Below the pieces are notes generated by a model. The model was not told the origin of the DNA and did no database searches. It saw only the letters and a program-made list of their open reading frames with translations. Shown piece by piece: positions 19,133 to 27,237 of a DNA stretch of 64,000 bases. How positions within the stretch are numbered: position 1 is the stretch's first letter; every line of letters starts with the position of its first letter. The stretch spans positions 124,001 through 188,000 of the forward strand of contig CAYJMS010000002.1 in the NCBI GenBank assembly GCA_964371615.1, in the 5' to 3' direction. A program made the translations under genes and the position numbers. The DNA is from SpSt-333 sp964371615. Lineage in GTDB: Bacteria; Bacteroidota; Ignavibacteria; UBA10030; UBA8401.

Positions 19133-19426
19133 TTATGTAGATTTTTTCAATGAGAACTCAGCATACATCAACATCCATGTATTGGCATTGAGTTTCTTCA
19201 ATATGTTTTTCTTTTCAAATTGCAGACCGATTTCACGCGCAATCTGTTCCGCTTCCGTATGCCGGACGGTGATTTTTTTGGTCATCAGAAATTCCAATAC
19301 GGCATAGTGAAGGTCGCGGAAAAAAAGGTTCGACAGATGAAAGAGGGGCGACCGGGACCGCATGAACCGGAGAAATTCCACCTGGTTACCGAGAATAAAT
19401 TGAGATTTTTTATAATTGCCGTTCAT
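19133..19426 (-). CDS. Unknown 97-residue protein inside the suf operon
   Basis: No family recognised. The protein is basic and mostly helical, with no cysteines or signal; a central hydrophobic-aromatic stretch reads LFFRDLHYAVLEFLM. Its start overlaps the stop of the cysteine desulfurase gene by four bases (ATGA) and sufA follows after 31 bases, so it is translated as part of the operon. A role in regulating or docking the desulfurase is a guess from context only. Confidence 0.75.
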   Translation of the reverse strand: MNGNYKKSQFILGNQVEFLRFMRSRSPLFHLSNLFFRDLHYAVLEFLMTKKITVRHTEAEQIAREIGLQFEKKNILKKLNANTWMLMYAEFSLKKST

Positions 19427-20601
19427 ACTGTGCCTGCCGGGATAAGTGTCCGTAGTGAGTGAATCGTTTCAGAAAATTTTTTTGCAACGTAATCGATCTC
19501 CTCTTCCGTCGTAAACCTGCCGAGACTTATCCGAACCGTGGAACGTGCCGCCTGCTCGTCCAAACCGATTGCTTTCAACACATGGGAATACGAAATATTT
19601 CCCGTCTCTTCCGACAGGCATGCCGAACCGGCGGAGACCGCGATATCCGCCATTTCCGTCATCATCCTGTCCGCCGTAACACCCTGAACGGTGACGCTCA
19701 AATTATTTACCAGACGGCTGCCGGGATGCCCGTTGACCGTCACATCGCCGACAGCCATCAACTTCTGCTGCAGTGCATCGCGCAAACCGCCGATGCGCAA
19801 AGATTCCGCCTGCATTTCCTCCGCTGCAATCTGCACCGCCGTACCGAATCCGACGATACCCGCCGTGTTCAGTGTACCGGATCGAATTCCGTGTTCATGC
19901 CCGGCACCATCCATCTGCGGTTCGAGTACTACCCGCGGATTACGGGAACGAATATACAGTGCACCGACTCCCTTTGGGCCATACAACTTATGAGAAGAAA
20001 AAGACAATAAGTGAATATGCATTGCATTCACATCAACCGGAATCTTTCCTACCGCCTGTGTTGCATCGGTGTGCATCACTATCCCGCGTTCCTCGCACAG
20101 TGCGCCAATTTCGGCAATCGGCTGAATGGTGCCAATCTCGTTATTGGCCATCATCACCGAGACAAGAATTGTTTCCGGCCGCATACTCTTCCGTACATCG
20201 TTAACAGTCACCACGCCGGATGAATCGACGGGAAGGTAGGTGACTGAAAATCCTTCCCGCTCCAATGATGTGCACGATTCAAGCACACACGCGTGCTCCG
20301 TCTGCACGGTGATGATGTGATTTCCTTTTGACCGATTGCGGCGGGCAAATCCTTTTATTGCAAGATTATTCGACTCTGTGGCGCCGCTGGTGAAAATAAT
20401 CTCCCGCGGTTGTGCTGCGATGGCTGAAGAAATTTTTGTCCGGGCAATATCCACCGCTTCCTTTGCAATCCATCCGAACCGGTGCTGCACACTCGCTGCA
20501 TTTCCGAAATGTTCCGTGAAAAACGGTTTCATCGCATCCACCACACGACGGTCGACCGGTGTTGTAGAGTGATAGTCCATATAGACAGGAGTTGTTCGCA
20601 C
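19423..20601 (-). CDS. iscS: IscS/NifS-like cysteine desulfurase (type I)
   Basis: 392 residues. PLP lysine in SFSSHKLYGPKGVGALY, N-terminal VYMDYHSTTPVDRRV, and the active cysteine in SAGSACLSEETGNIS, on the longer flexible loop of type I enzymes. It is the second desulfurase in the same operon as SufS (13853-15094). The start is seven bases downstream of the Rrf2 stop. It may feed tRNA thiolation or an additional cluster route; that is inference. Confidence 0.95.
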   Translation of the reverse strand: MRTTPVYMDYHSTTPVDRRVVDAMKPFFTEHFGNAASVQHRFGWIAKEAVDIARTKISSAIAAQPREIIFTSGATESNNLAIKGFARRNRSKGNHIITVQTEHACVLESCTSLEREGFSVTYLPVDSSGVVTVNDVRKSMRPETILVSVMMANNEIGTIQPIAEIGALCEERGIVMHTDATQAVGKIPVDVNAMHIHLLSFSSHKLYGPKGVGALYIRSRNPRVVLEPQMDGAGHEHGIRSGTLNTAGIVGFGTAVQIAAEEMQAESLRIGGLRDALQQKLMAVGDVTVNGHPGSRLVNNLSVTVQGVTADRMMTEMADIAVSAGSACLSEETGNISYSHVLKAIGLDEQAARSTVRISLGRFTTEEEIDYVAKKFSETIHSLRTLIPAGTV

Positions 20602-20608
20602 AGTGCCG

Positions 20609-21010
20609 TTAAATGATCTCCGATACTTTCATTGAAGCAAAAACATGTTCAAGGTTATGCTGAATTTTTCCGAGCGGATTTTTGATCGTGCAATTCTGGA
20701 AGATGGAACAATTTTCGGGTGCTTCGGAAAAACATTGGGCGATTCCGACCTGGGACCCCTCCACCACTCCGATGACATCCATGACCGAAATTTCGTCCGC
20801 ACTTCGCGCCAGCGTATAGCCTCCCATCGCACCCTGATGCGATGCGATCAATTTGCCGCGGGTCAGTTTTTGCATCACTTTCGCCAGGACTTCGCCGGGG
20901 AGATGATACCGATCCGCGATCTCTTTGACCGTAGAGATTTGATTGTTCACCGAGGCGATGTGCCGCATCGCGATCAATCCATATTCCACTTTTTTCGATA
21001 ACTTGAGCAT
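20609..21010 (-). CDS. Rrf2-family Fe-S-sensing regulator of the suf operon
   Basis: 133 residues. N-terminal winged helix (LKLSKKVEYGLIAMRHIAS; recognition helix near SHQGAMGGYTLAR) and three cysteines in a 15-residue stretch, AQCFSEAPENCSIFQNC, matching the [2Fe-2S] cluster arrangement of IscR/SufR-like proteins. First gene of the operon, so it probably represses its own transcription when clusters are plentiful. Two palindromes lie just upstream (21018-21038 and 21057-21072). Confidence 0.92.
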   Translation of the reverse strand: MLKLSKKVEYGLIAMRHIASVNNQISTVKEIADRYHLPGEVLAKVMQKLTRGKLIASHQGAMGGYTLARSADEISVMDVIGVVEGSQVGIAQCFSEAPENCSIFQNCTIKNPLGKIQHNLEHVFASMKVSEII

Positions 21011-21017
21011 ATGTTAA

Positions 21018-21038
21018 ATACGACTTCTACAGTCCTAT
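21018..21038. promoter_or_regulatory. Candidate Rrf2 operator (imperfect 21-bp palindrome)
   Basis: Half sites ATACGACT and AGTCCTAT match as inverted repeats at seven of eight positions around a five-base centre. It lies eight bases upstream of the Rrf2 start codon, where a bound repressor would block transcription or initiation. Seen directly; the binding protein is inferred. Confidence 0.45.
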
Positions 21039-21056
21039 TTCATTCCAAAAAAAGAG

Positions 21057-21072
21057 AAGAACTCGAATTCTT
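21057..21072. promoter_or_regulatory. Second palindrome upstream of the Rrf2-suf operon
   Basis: Sixteen bases (AAGAACTCGAATTCTT) that match their own reverse complement at 14 of 16 positions. It lies 47 bases upstream of the Rrf2 start, a position expected for a promoter-overlapping operator. Confidence 0.35.
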
Positions 21073-21221
21073 TAACAACTATGACAATGAATTAGTTTCG
21101 AATGCTCTTCTATTAAGTTAAATATAACCGAAAATCATTAAAATTAAAAGAATTATTTTCTCTACAATTAAAGAATCTTGGCGTAGAATTTGCGATATTT
21201 CATACAATTAGCCTCATACTT

Positions 21222-21250
21222 TTGACTTTCCATTCTAATTGAAATAAATC
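21222..21250 (+). promoter_or_regulatory. Possible promoter of the acyl-CoA dehydrogenase-ackA pair
   Basis: TTGACT at 21222-21227, a 17-base spacer, and TAAATC at 21245-21250, in an AT-rich divergent intergenic region, 15 bases before the ATG at 21266. The -35 is good and the -10 weak. FCB organisms may use other promoter rules, so this is tentative. Confidence 0.3.
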
Positions 21251-21265
21251 GACACTAAGGACACC

Positions 21266-22201
21266 ATGAACGACACTCATTTTCAGGATATTTTAGGAGA
21301 TATTCAGCTGACCAAAAAGGATTCCGACGGAATCCACACGATTGCCGTGATCGGCCTGGGAGTTATGGGACAAGGCATTGCGCAGACCATTGCCACCGCA
21401 GGGATAGAGGTCATTGCAGTGGAAAAATCTGAAAAACGTTTATCCCATCAATTTAAATCCCTCGATGAGTCGCTGGATAACGAGATCCATCGCTGGACGA
21501 TGACCAAAAGCGAAAAGCGAGCGATCCTTTCCCGGATCAAAGGAAAAACAGATCTTACGGATATCTCCGCTATACCGGTCGTTATAGAAGCAGTGGATGA
21601 AAACTTCGAACTCAAAAAGAAACTGTTCCACGATCTCGATACAATGTGCGGCCCCAATACCATTCTTGTCTCAAACACTTCGACTCTCAACCTGTCAAAG
21701 CTTGCCGCCTCGACCAAACGAGCGGACAAGGTCATCGGAATGCATTTCCTGAATCCCGTTCCGAAGGTTCCGCTGGTCGAACTCGTCCGGGGCATGAAGA
21801 CGTCGGACGAGACGTTCAACGCCGTTAAAAAACTGGCGCAGCGACTCGGCAAGACGCCGATTGAAGTATTCGAGTACCCCGGATTCGTCACCACGCGGAT
21901 CATCATTCCGCTGTTGAACGAAGCGATGTATATTCTGATGGAAGGAGTCGCCACCGCCGAAAGCATCGACACCGCAATGCGACTGGGATATGAATTCCGT
22001 TACGGCCCTCTGGAACTTGCGGATATTATGGGCCTGGACGAAGTGCTCGCGTGGATGGATTCGCTCTTCCATGAACTCGGCGACGCCAAGTACCGGCCCT
22101 GCCCCCTCCTCCGGCAGATGGTCCGGAAAGGAAAGATCGGCAAAAAAATGGGAGAGGGATTCTTTAAATACGATGATCACGGTAAACGGATCATCGAATA
22201 A
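21266..22201 (+). CDS. hbd: 3-hydroxyacyl-CoA (3-hydroxybutyryl-CoA) dehydrogenase
   Basis: 311 residues. Rossmann motif IAVIGLGVMGQGIAQTIA at about residues 26-43, after an extra N-terminal stretch of about 25 residues compared with the usual 280-residue enzyme. The catalytic region MHFLNPVPKVPLVELVRG and C-terminal KMGEGFFKYD are typical. It oxidises 3-hydroxyacyl-CoA with NAD and could serve as the PaaH step of phenylacetate breakdown or in butyryl-CoA metabolism. Followed after 81 bases by acetate kinase. Confidence 0.93.
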   Translation: MNDTHFQDILGDIQLTKKDSDGIHTIAVIGLGVMGQGIAQTIATAGIEVIAVEKSEKRLSHQFKSLDESLDNEIHRWTMTKSEKRAILSRIKGKTDLTDISAIPVVIEAVDENFELKKKLFHDLDTMCGPNTILVSNTSTLNLSKLAASTKRADKVIGMHFLNPVPKVPLVELVRGMKTSDETFNAVKKLAQRLGKTPIEVFEYPGFVTTRIIIPLLNEAMYILMEGVATAESIDTAMRLGYEFRYGPLELADIMGLDEVLAWMDSLFHELGDAKYRPCPLLRQMVRKGKIGKKMGEGFFKYDDHGKRIIE

Positions 22202-22282
22202 CCGAACGGCACACGATGCGGCAACGGGACACATCCGTTGCGGTACGACGACATGCCGAAACATTCCAATGAAAGTACACAC

Positions 22283-23491
22283 ATGAATATTTTAGTTTTA
22301 AATTGCGGCAGTTCGTCCGTAAAATACCAGCTGATCGACGTCGATAAGAAATTGTTTCTGGCCAAAGGCATTGTCGACCGGATCGGCATGAGCGGAGCGG
22401 TCCTCACCAACATCCGTGCGGACGGCGACGAGATCAAGATTTCCGGCGACATCCTCGACCATACCATTGCGATCGAATATATTCTTGCCGTTCTGTTGAG
22501 CAAGAATCACGGTGTCATCACCTCCAAGAGCGAAATCCATGCCGTCGGACACCGCGTTGTTCACGGTGCGGAGACGTTCACCGGTTCCGTACTGATCACG
22601 GATGAAGTGATCAAAGGGATCCGCGATAATTTCGAAATCGCGCCGCTCCATAATCCCCACAATCTGCGCGGCATCAACGCCTGTCAGACACATCTTCCGA
22701 ATATTCCGCAGGCCGGCATTTTCGACACCGCTTTCCATCACGAGATACCGGCGTATGCGTATATTTACGGCATACCGTATTCGCTCTACACGCAATACAA
22801 GATCCGCCGGTACGGTTTTCACGGTACCAGCCATGCGTACGTCGCACAACGCGCGTCCGAACTGCTGCGCAAGGATCTGAAGAAACTCAAGATCATCACC
22901 TGCCATCTCGGCAACGGCTGCAGCATCACGGCGATCGATAAGGGAATTTCCGTCGACACATCGATGGGATTCACTCCGCTGGAAGGATTACTGATGGGAA
23001 CGCGCAGCGGCGATATCGATCCTTCCATCATACTGTACGTAATGGCCAAAGAGGGATTGAACTATTCCGAAGCGAACACCCTGTTGAACAAACACAGCGG
23101 ATTGCAGGGAATTTCCGGCGTGAGCAGCGATATGCGCGAGGTTATTTCGGAAATGAACGAAGGAAATAAAAAAGCGAAGCTCGCATTCGATGTTTTCTGC
23201 TATCGCGTCAAAAAATATATCGGTTCCTACGTGGCAGCGCTCAACGGTCTGGATGCGCTTGTCTTTACGGGCGGTATCGGCGAGAACAGCGCTGATGTGC
23301 GGAAAGCAATCTGCGATAATCTCGAGTATCTCGGTATCGAGATCGAGAAGGGATTGAACACATCCAAAGAGAAGGAAAAACATATCCATTCGGCAAAATC
23401 AAAAGCGGGAGTCTATGTTATACCGACGAACGAAGAACTGATGATTGCGATGGAAACCAAAGAAGTAGTGAAGAACATCAAGAAGAAATAG
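22283..23491 (+). CDS. ackA: Acetate kinase
   Basis: 402 residues from the ATG at 22283 (MNILVLNCGSSSVKYQLIDV). Signatures: NCGSSSVKYQ, VGHRVVHGAETF, FDTAFHHEIP and GYHGTSH-like GFHGTSHAYVA, and TGGIGENSA near the C-terminus. Interconverts acetyl phosphate and acetate with ATP. No phosphotransacetylase gene is adjacent. With acetyl-CoA synthetase at 33685 the cell has two acetate routes. Confidence 0.96.
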   Translation: MNILVLNCGSSSVKYQLIDVDKKLFLAKGIVDRIGMSGAVLTNIRADGDEIKISGDILDHTIAIEYILAVLLSKNHGVITSKSEIHAVGHRVVHGAETFTGSVLITDEVIKGIRDNFEIAPLHNPHNLRGINACQTHLPNIPQAGIFDTAFHHEIPAYAYIYGIPYSLYTQYKIRRYGFHGTSHAYVAQRASELLRKDLKKLKIITCHLGNGCSITAIDKGISVDTSMGFTPLEGLLMGTRSGDIDPSIILYVMAKEGLNYSEANTLLNKHSGLQGISGVSSDMREVISEMNEGNKKAKLAFDVFCYRVKKYIGSYVAALNGLDALVFTGGIGENSADVRKAICDNLEYLGIEIEKGLNTSKEKEKHIHSAKSKAGVYVIPTNEELMIAMETKEVVKNIKKK

Positions 23492-23498
23492 ACAGTCG

Positions 23499-23529
23499 TC
23501 CTTGCGGAGGCGACGGGCCTTCGCAAGGA
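23499..23529. terminator. Hairpin between convergent ackA and tauE-like genes
   Basis: Eight-pair stem TCCTTGCG/CGCAAGGA with a 15-base loop, directly between converging stop codons. It lacks a T-run, so it may be a bidirectional terminator or a dispersed palindrome: a very similar hairpin occurs at 35613-35644 in another intergenic gap. Confidence 0.55.
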
Positions 23530-23534
23530 TTCCG

Positions 23535-24305
23535 CTACACGTACCGCGTGATTAACCGAAGCGCTGCAATGATAATCAACACCGCCAACGCGCGCACAAG
23601 CCATTCACTTCTTATTTTCTTTGACAGTTTACTGCCAATCTGAGCGCCGATCACGGCACCGATTCCCAGAAACGGTACGAATGTCCATGCAATCTTGCCG
23701 ACCAACGCATGACTGGCAACGCTGAATGTGGAGGAGATAGAGAGTATGAATATGGAAGTCGGAATGGCGAAAAATATAGGAAAGTGAAAAAGGTAGACCA
23801 TCGCCGGCACGTGAATCAATCCGCCGCCGACTCCGGCCATGCTGGAAAAGAATCCCACCCCGAAGCTGATCGCAATCCCCAGGAATATATTATACTTCGG
23901 ACGGATAAATTCCGAAGGGACATCTCCGCTCCTGCCGTCGTTCTTTTTCTGTTTCACGATCATCGAAACAGCGATCGCAAGCAAGAACACTCCAAACCCG
24001 ATCTCGAACGCCTGACGAGCGACCAATTGCAGCAGATATGCACCGAGAAATGCACCGGGGAACATCGAGATTGAAAAGATGATGCCGGTCCGGTAATCGA
24101 TCCTTGCCTGGCGTGCGTAGGCAACTGCACCGGAAATCGAATTCATCGCCACGATACACATCGAGGTCCCCACCGCCGATTGCGGCGAAAGATTGTACAC
24201 CAAAGTTAAAAACGGAACGACAATAAATCCGCCTCCGACACCGACAACAGTGCCGATGAACCCGACAACGATGCCGACAATGAATAAGATCAGCGAATCA
24301 ATCAT
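23535..24305 (-). CDS. TauE/SafE-family membrane transporter
   Basis: 256 residues with about eight membrane helices in two halves, each carrying the family glycine-rich motif (GFIGTVVGVGGGFIVVP near the N-terminus and FFSSMAGVGGGLIHVPAMV at mid-protein). Such proteins export sulphite, sulphoacetate or related anions. The start overlaps the IMPACT gene stop as ATGA. Substrate unknown. Confidence 0.88.
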   Translation of the reverse strand: MIDSLILFIVGIVVGFIGTVVGVGGGFIVVPFLTLVYNLSPQSAVGTSMCIVAMNSISGAVAYARQARIDYRTGIIFSISMFPGAFLGAYLLQLVARQAFEIGFGVFLLAIAVSMIVKQKKNDGRSGDVPSEFIRPKYNIFLGIAISFGVGFFSSMAGVGGGLIHVPAMVYLFHFPIFFAIPTSIFILSISSTFSVASHALVGKIAWTFVPFLGIGAVIGAQIGSKLSKKIRSEWLVRALAVLIIIAALRLITRYV

Positions 24306-24931
24306 GGCGTCGTCTCTGTCCGTGTGCCGCCAATTGTCATCTGCGCCGATCCTCGTGTCGCATTGACGATCCTGTTTTTCATCGCATCAATCTCCGACGA
24401 CGGCATCAGCAGGGTCACCGTTGTACCGTCAGCGCTGAAGTGTTGCTCCGCAACGGAAAGTTTATTCGCGTGAATGATGTTCATGACGGGATTTGTTTCG
24501 GTAAAGGGGAATTGCACATGCAATTCCCTTAGGAGTGTTTTCGTGACGATCGTTGCTGCCCGTATTCCTTCCAGTGCAGATTCGTGATACGCCCTCCCCA
24601 ATCCGCCGACGCCCAATTTGGTGCCGCCGAAATAGCGCGTGACCACGCAGAGTAGGTCCGAGAGGTTGCGGGATTGCACAGCGGTGTAGATCTTGACTCC
24701 GGCGGTACCGGAAGGTTCACCGTCATCGGAGTAGCGAAATGTTTTCTCTGCTCCGATGACGTGTGCATAACAATGATGCGTCGCATCATAATACTTTTTT
24801 CGGATCGATTCGAGCGCCGCGGCCGCTTCCTGTTCTGTCCGAACCGGGAAGAGGTCGGCAATGAACCGGGATCCTTCTATCTTCAATTGCGCCGATACAG
24901 CGGCCTGAATGGAAGAATAGCGGTCATCCAT
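24302..24931 (-). CDS. YigZ/IMPACT family protein
   Basis: 209 residues. N-terminal UPF0029 domain (EGSRFIADLFPV, then HHCYAHVIGAEKTFRYSDDG EPSGTAG region, FGGTKLGVGGLGRAYHESA) and a C-terminal DUF1949-like ferredoxin fold. Conserved from bacteria to man; the bacterial role is not settled. It overlaps both neighbours (TAATG upstream, ATGA downstream), so it is translated with them. Confidence 0.92.
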   Translation of the reverse strand: MDDRYSSIQAAVSAQLKIEGSRFIADLFPVRTEQEAAAALESIRKKYYDATHHCYAHVIGAEKTFRYSDDGEPSGTAGVKIYTAVQSRNLSDLLCVVTRYFGGTKLGVGGLGRAYHESALEGIRAATIVTKTLLRELHVQFPFTETNPVMNIIHANKLSVAEQHFSADGTTVTLLMPSSEIDAMKNRIVNATRGSAQMTIGGTRTETTP

Positions 24932-25965
24932 TATCTCAATGACGCAAGGGCCACCGCCGCAGTCAACCGCACAATAATGACATCGGCATTCACCGCCGTG
25001 CTCCCTTTCTTCAGTTGTTTGCCGTAGACAATATTCGGGATGAGATGGACATCCGGTGTCGGCAGATAATCAATTCCTGCATTGACATACACATCGCGGT
25101 AACCGACGTTGGAATTACTCAAATCGTTGTCCATCACATCGATCCGTGCTACTGCCCGTACATTCCTGTCCAATTCGAACCACGAAAACAGCGAACCGCC
25201 GGCTGGTGTTACGTCATTTGTTCCGGCAAATTTCCTGTTCATCCGGTAAAATCCCTCGACGCCGAATGCATATGTCGGCGTGACCATGCCGTACAGCGCT
25301 TTTCCGGTAATTGTGCTTCTGCCCATGCCGACATTCTCGTAATCTGCATACACCTCAAGGACTGTCGCCCGGTCAAACCAATTGCCGAGTGAAATTCCGA
25401 ATTTCTTCAACTTGTCGGTTTCCGCACCGCCGGAACCGTTATACACAGCCAGGCGGGCATAACTTGCACCGGCCGCGTCGGTCCTGCCCGTAAAGACAAC
25501 ACCATTATCAAATTCATCCGTTACGCCGGTTCTATCGAGCATTGTTTGCTCCAAAGAACGATACTGCCACACTTTTTCCACGGTCTCCGTCCCGATCGTC
25601 AGCATTTTTCCCATCTTCATATCCAGCTGTGTTACAAGATTTTTGACCGAAACATGAGCCTGCTGTAGAGCCGCGGTTCCTGCATCATATGTCACAAGCA
25701 CGGAAACATCCTTTGTAAACAAATGTTCATATCCGATCACTGCTCTCCGGATCAATACTTCATTCCTTCCGTCTGTTCCTTTCGACGGAATCGCAGTTTG
25801 CGGTTCTTGCAACACATAGAGAAAATCACTGAATGTATTTACAATTATCTTACCCGTTGGTCGTTGAACCACAGGTTTGGCCACCGGTGAAGTTCGTGTC
25901 GGTTTGCTCTGGGCAAAAACAAGACAGGGCAGCAACAAAAGAAGTAGTATGGAACTTTTTTTCAT
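24931..25965 (-). CDS. Putative outer-membrane porin-like protein
   Basis: 344 residues from the ATG at 25965, with AAAGGA seven bases upstream. Signal peptide MKKSSILLLLLLPCLVFAQ, then a Lys/Thr/Pro stretch and a beta-rich remainder of alternating hydrophobic residues, with strands such as KALYGMVTPTYAFGVEGFY and a terminal strand ending VALASLR. It resembles phosphate-selective-porin-type barrels, without a motif that fixes the substrate. First gene of a three-gene unit with the IMPACT and TauE-like genes. Confidence 0.65.
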   Translation of the reverse strand: MKKSSILLLLLLPCLVFAQSKPTRTSPVAKPVVQRPTGKIIVNTFSDFLYVLQEPQTAIPSKGTDGRNEVLIRRAVIGYEHLFTKDVSVLVTYDAGTAALQQAHVSVKNLVTQLDMKMGKMLTIGTETVEKVWQYRSLEQTMLDRTGVTDEFDNGVVFTGRTDAAGASYARLAVYNGSGGAETDKLKKFGISLGNWFDRATVLEVYADYENVGMGRSTITGKALYGMVTPTYAFGVEGFYRMNRKFAGTNDVTPAGGSLFSWFELDRNVRAVARIDVMDNDLSNSNVGYRDVYVNAGIDYLPTPDVHLIPNIVYGKQLKKGSTAVNADVIIVRLTAAVALASLR

Positions 25966-26092
25966 GACACATCCTTTCAAAGGTGATTGTGTAGCAAAAA
26001 AGTAGTCTTTTTTCTGCTGTCAAGCAACTGGATAATCACTTGGTTCTTCGGGCGATAAATTGTATGTTTAATAGGATTTTTAAGGAATTTTT

Positions 26093-27226
26093 ATGAATAT
26101 CGGCATTACGTGTTACCCTACCTACGGCGGCAGCGGGGTCGTCGCCACCGAACTCGGAAAGGCATTGGCAAAAAGAGGTCATCAGATCCACTTCATCAGT
26201 TATGCCATGCCGATGCGGCTGGACGGATTTATCGACAATATTTTTTATCATGAAGTGGAGATCTCTTCCTACCCGATTTTCGAATTCCCCCTGTACACTC
26301 CGGCATTAGCAAGCAAGATGATTGAAGTGGCGAATTTCGAAAAACTGGATCTGTTGCATGTCCATTATGCGGTTCCGCACGCCACCAGCGCCTACATCGC
26401 AAAAAAAGTAATCACGAATCCCGATTTTCGCGTCATTACAACACTGCACGGCACGGATATTACACTGGTCGGCCTCGAGCCGAGTTTTCTTCCTGTCGTA
26501 AAATTCAGCATTGAAAAAAGCGACGGTGTGACTGCGGTGTCCCGGCATCTGCGCGAAAAGACGAAGACCAATTACGGCATTGAAAAAGAGATACAGGTCA
26601 TCAATAATTTCATCGATCCCGACGAATACCGCCGGCTGCCGGATCCGGCGGCAAAACACCGTCTGGCGCCGAACGGCGAGAAGATTTTAATCCACGTCTC
26701 AAATTTCCGCGCGGTAAAACGGGTTGCCGATGTCATCGAAACATTCAACATCGTCCGAAAAAAAATTCCTGCACTGTTATTGCTGGTCGGTGACGGTCCG
26801 GACCGATCGAGCTGCGAAAATCTTGCACGGGATCTCGGCATCCATCCTTTCGTAAAATTTTTGGGGAAGCAATCGGACCTCGTGGAGATCCTCTCCTGCG
26901 GGGATTTGTTTTTAATGCCAAGTCAATCGGAAAGTTTCGGCCTCTCCGCATTGGAAGCGATGGCGTGCGAAGTCCCGGTCATTTCATCCAGCGTCGGCGG
27001 TTTGCCCGAATTGGTGCTCCACAATCAGACCGGATACATCGCCGAGATCGGCGATATCGATCGGATGGCGAAATATGCGATCGATCTGCTGACCAATGAA
27101 GGGAAACGACAGAAGTTTGCCCTCGAGGGACGGAAACGAGCCGTGGAAGTGTTCCACGTCAACAAAATCGTCGACCAATACGAACAGTACTATCTGAAAG
27201 TGCTGCAATCACCTAAAGTGGATTAA
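26093..27226 (+). CDS. bshA: N-acetyl-alpha-D-glucosaminyl L-malate synthase BshA
   Basis: 377 residues, GT4 glycosyltransferase catalysing the first step of bacillithiol synthesis from UDP-GlcNAc and malate. The BshA hallmarks are the N-terminus CYPTYGGSGVVATELGKALA and SYAMPMRLDGF, then HVHYAVPHATSAY, HGTDITLVG and the nucleotide-binding PSQSESFGLSALEAMAC. AAGGAA lies five bases before the ATG. bshB and bshC are not in this window. Indicates that this organism uses bacillithiol or its N-methyl form. Confidence 0.95.
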   Translation: MNIGITCYPTYGGSGVVATELGKALAKRGHQIHFISYAMPMRLDGFIDNIFYHEVEISSYPIFEFPLYTPALASKMIEVANFEKLDLLHVHYAVPHATSAYIAKKVITNPDFRVITTLHGTDITLVGLEPSFLPVVKFSIEKSDGVTAVSRHLREKTKTNYGIEKEIQVINNFIDPDEYRRLPDPAAKHRLAPNGEKILIHVSNFRAVKRVADVIETFNIVRKKIPALLLLVGDGPDRSSCENLARDLGIHPFVKFLGKQSDLVEILSCGDLFLMPSQSESFGLSALEAMACEVPVISSSVGGLPELVLHNQTGYIAEIGDIDRMAKYAIDLLTNEGKRQKFALEGRKRAVEVFHVNKIVDQYEQYYLKVLQSPKVD

Positions 27227-27237
27227 CACGAGATGTT

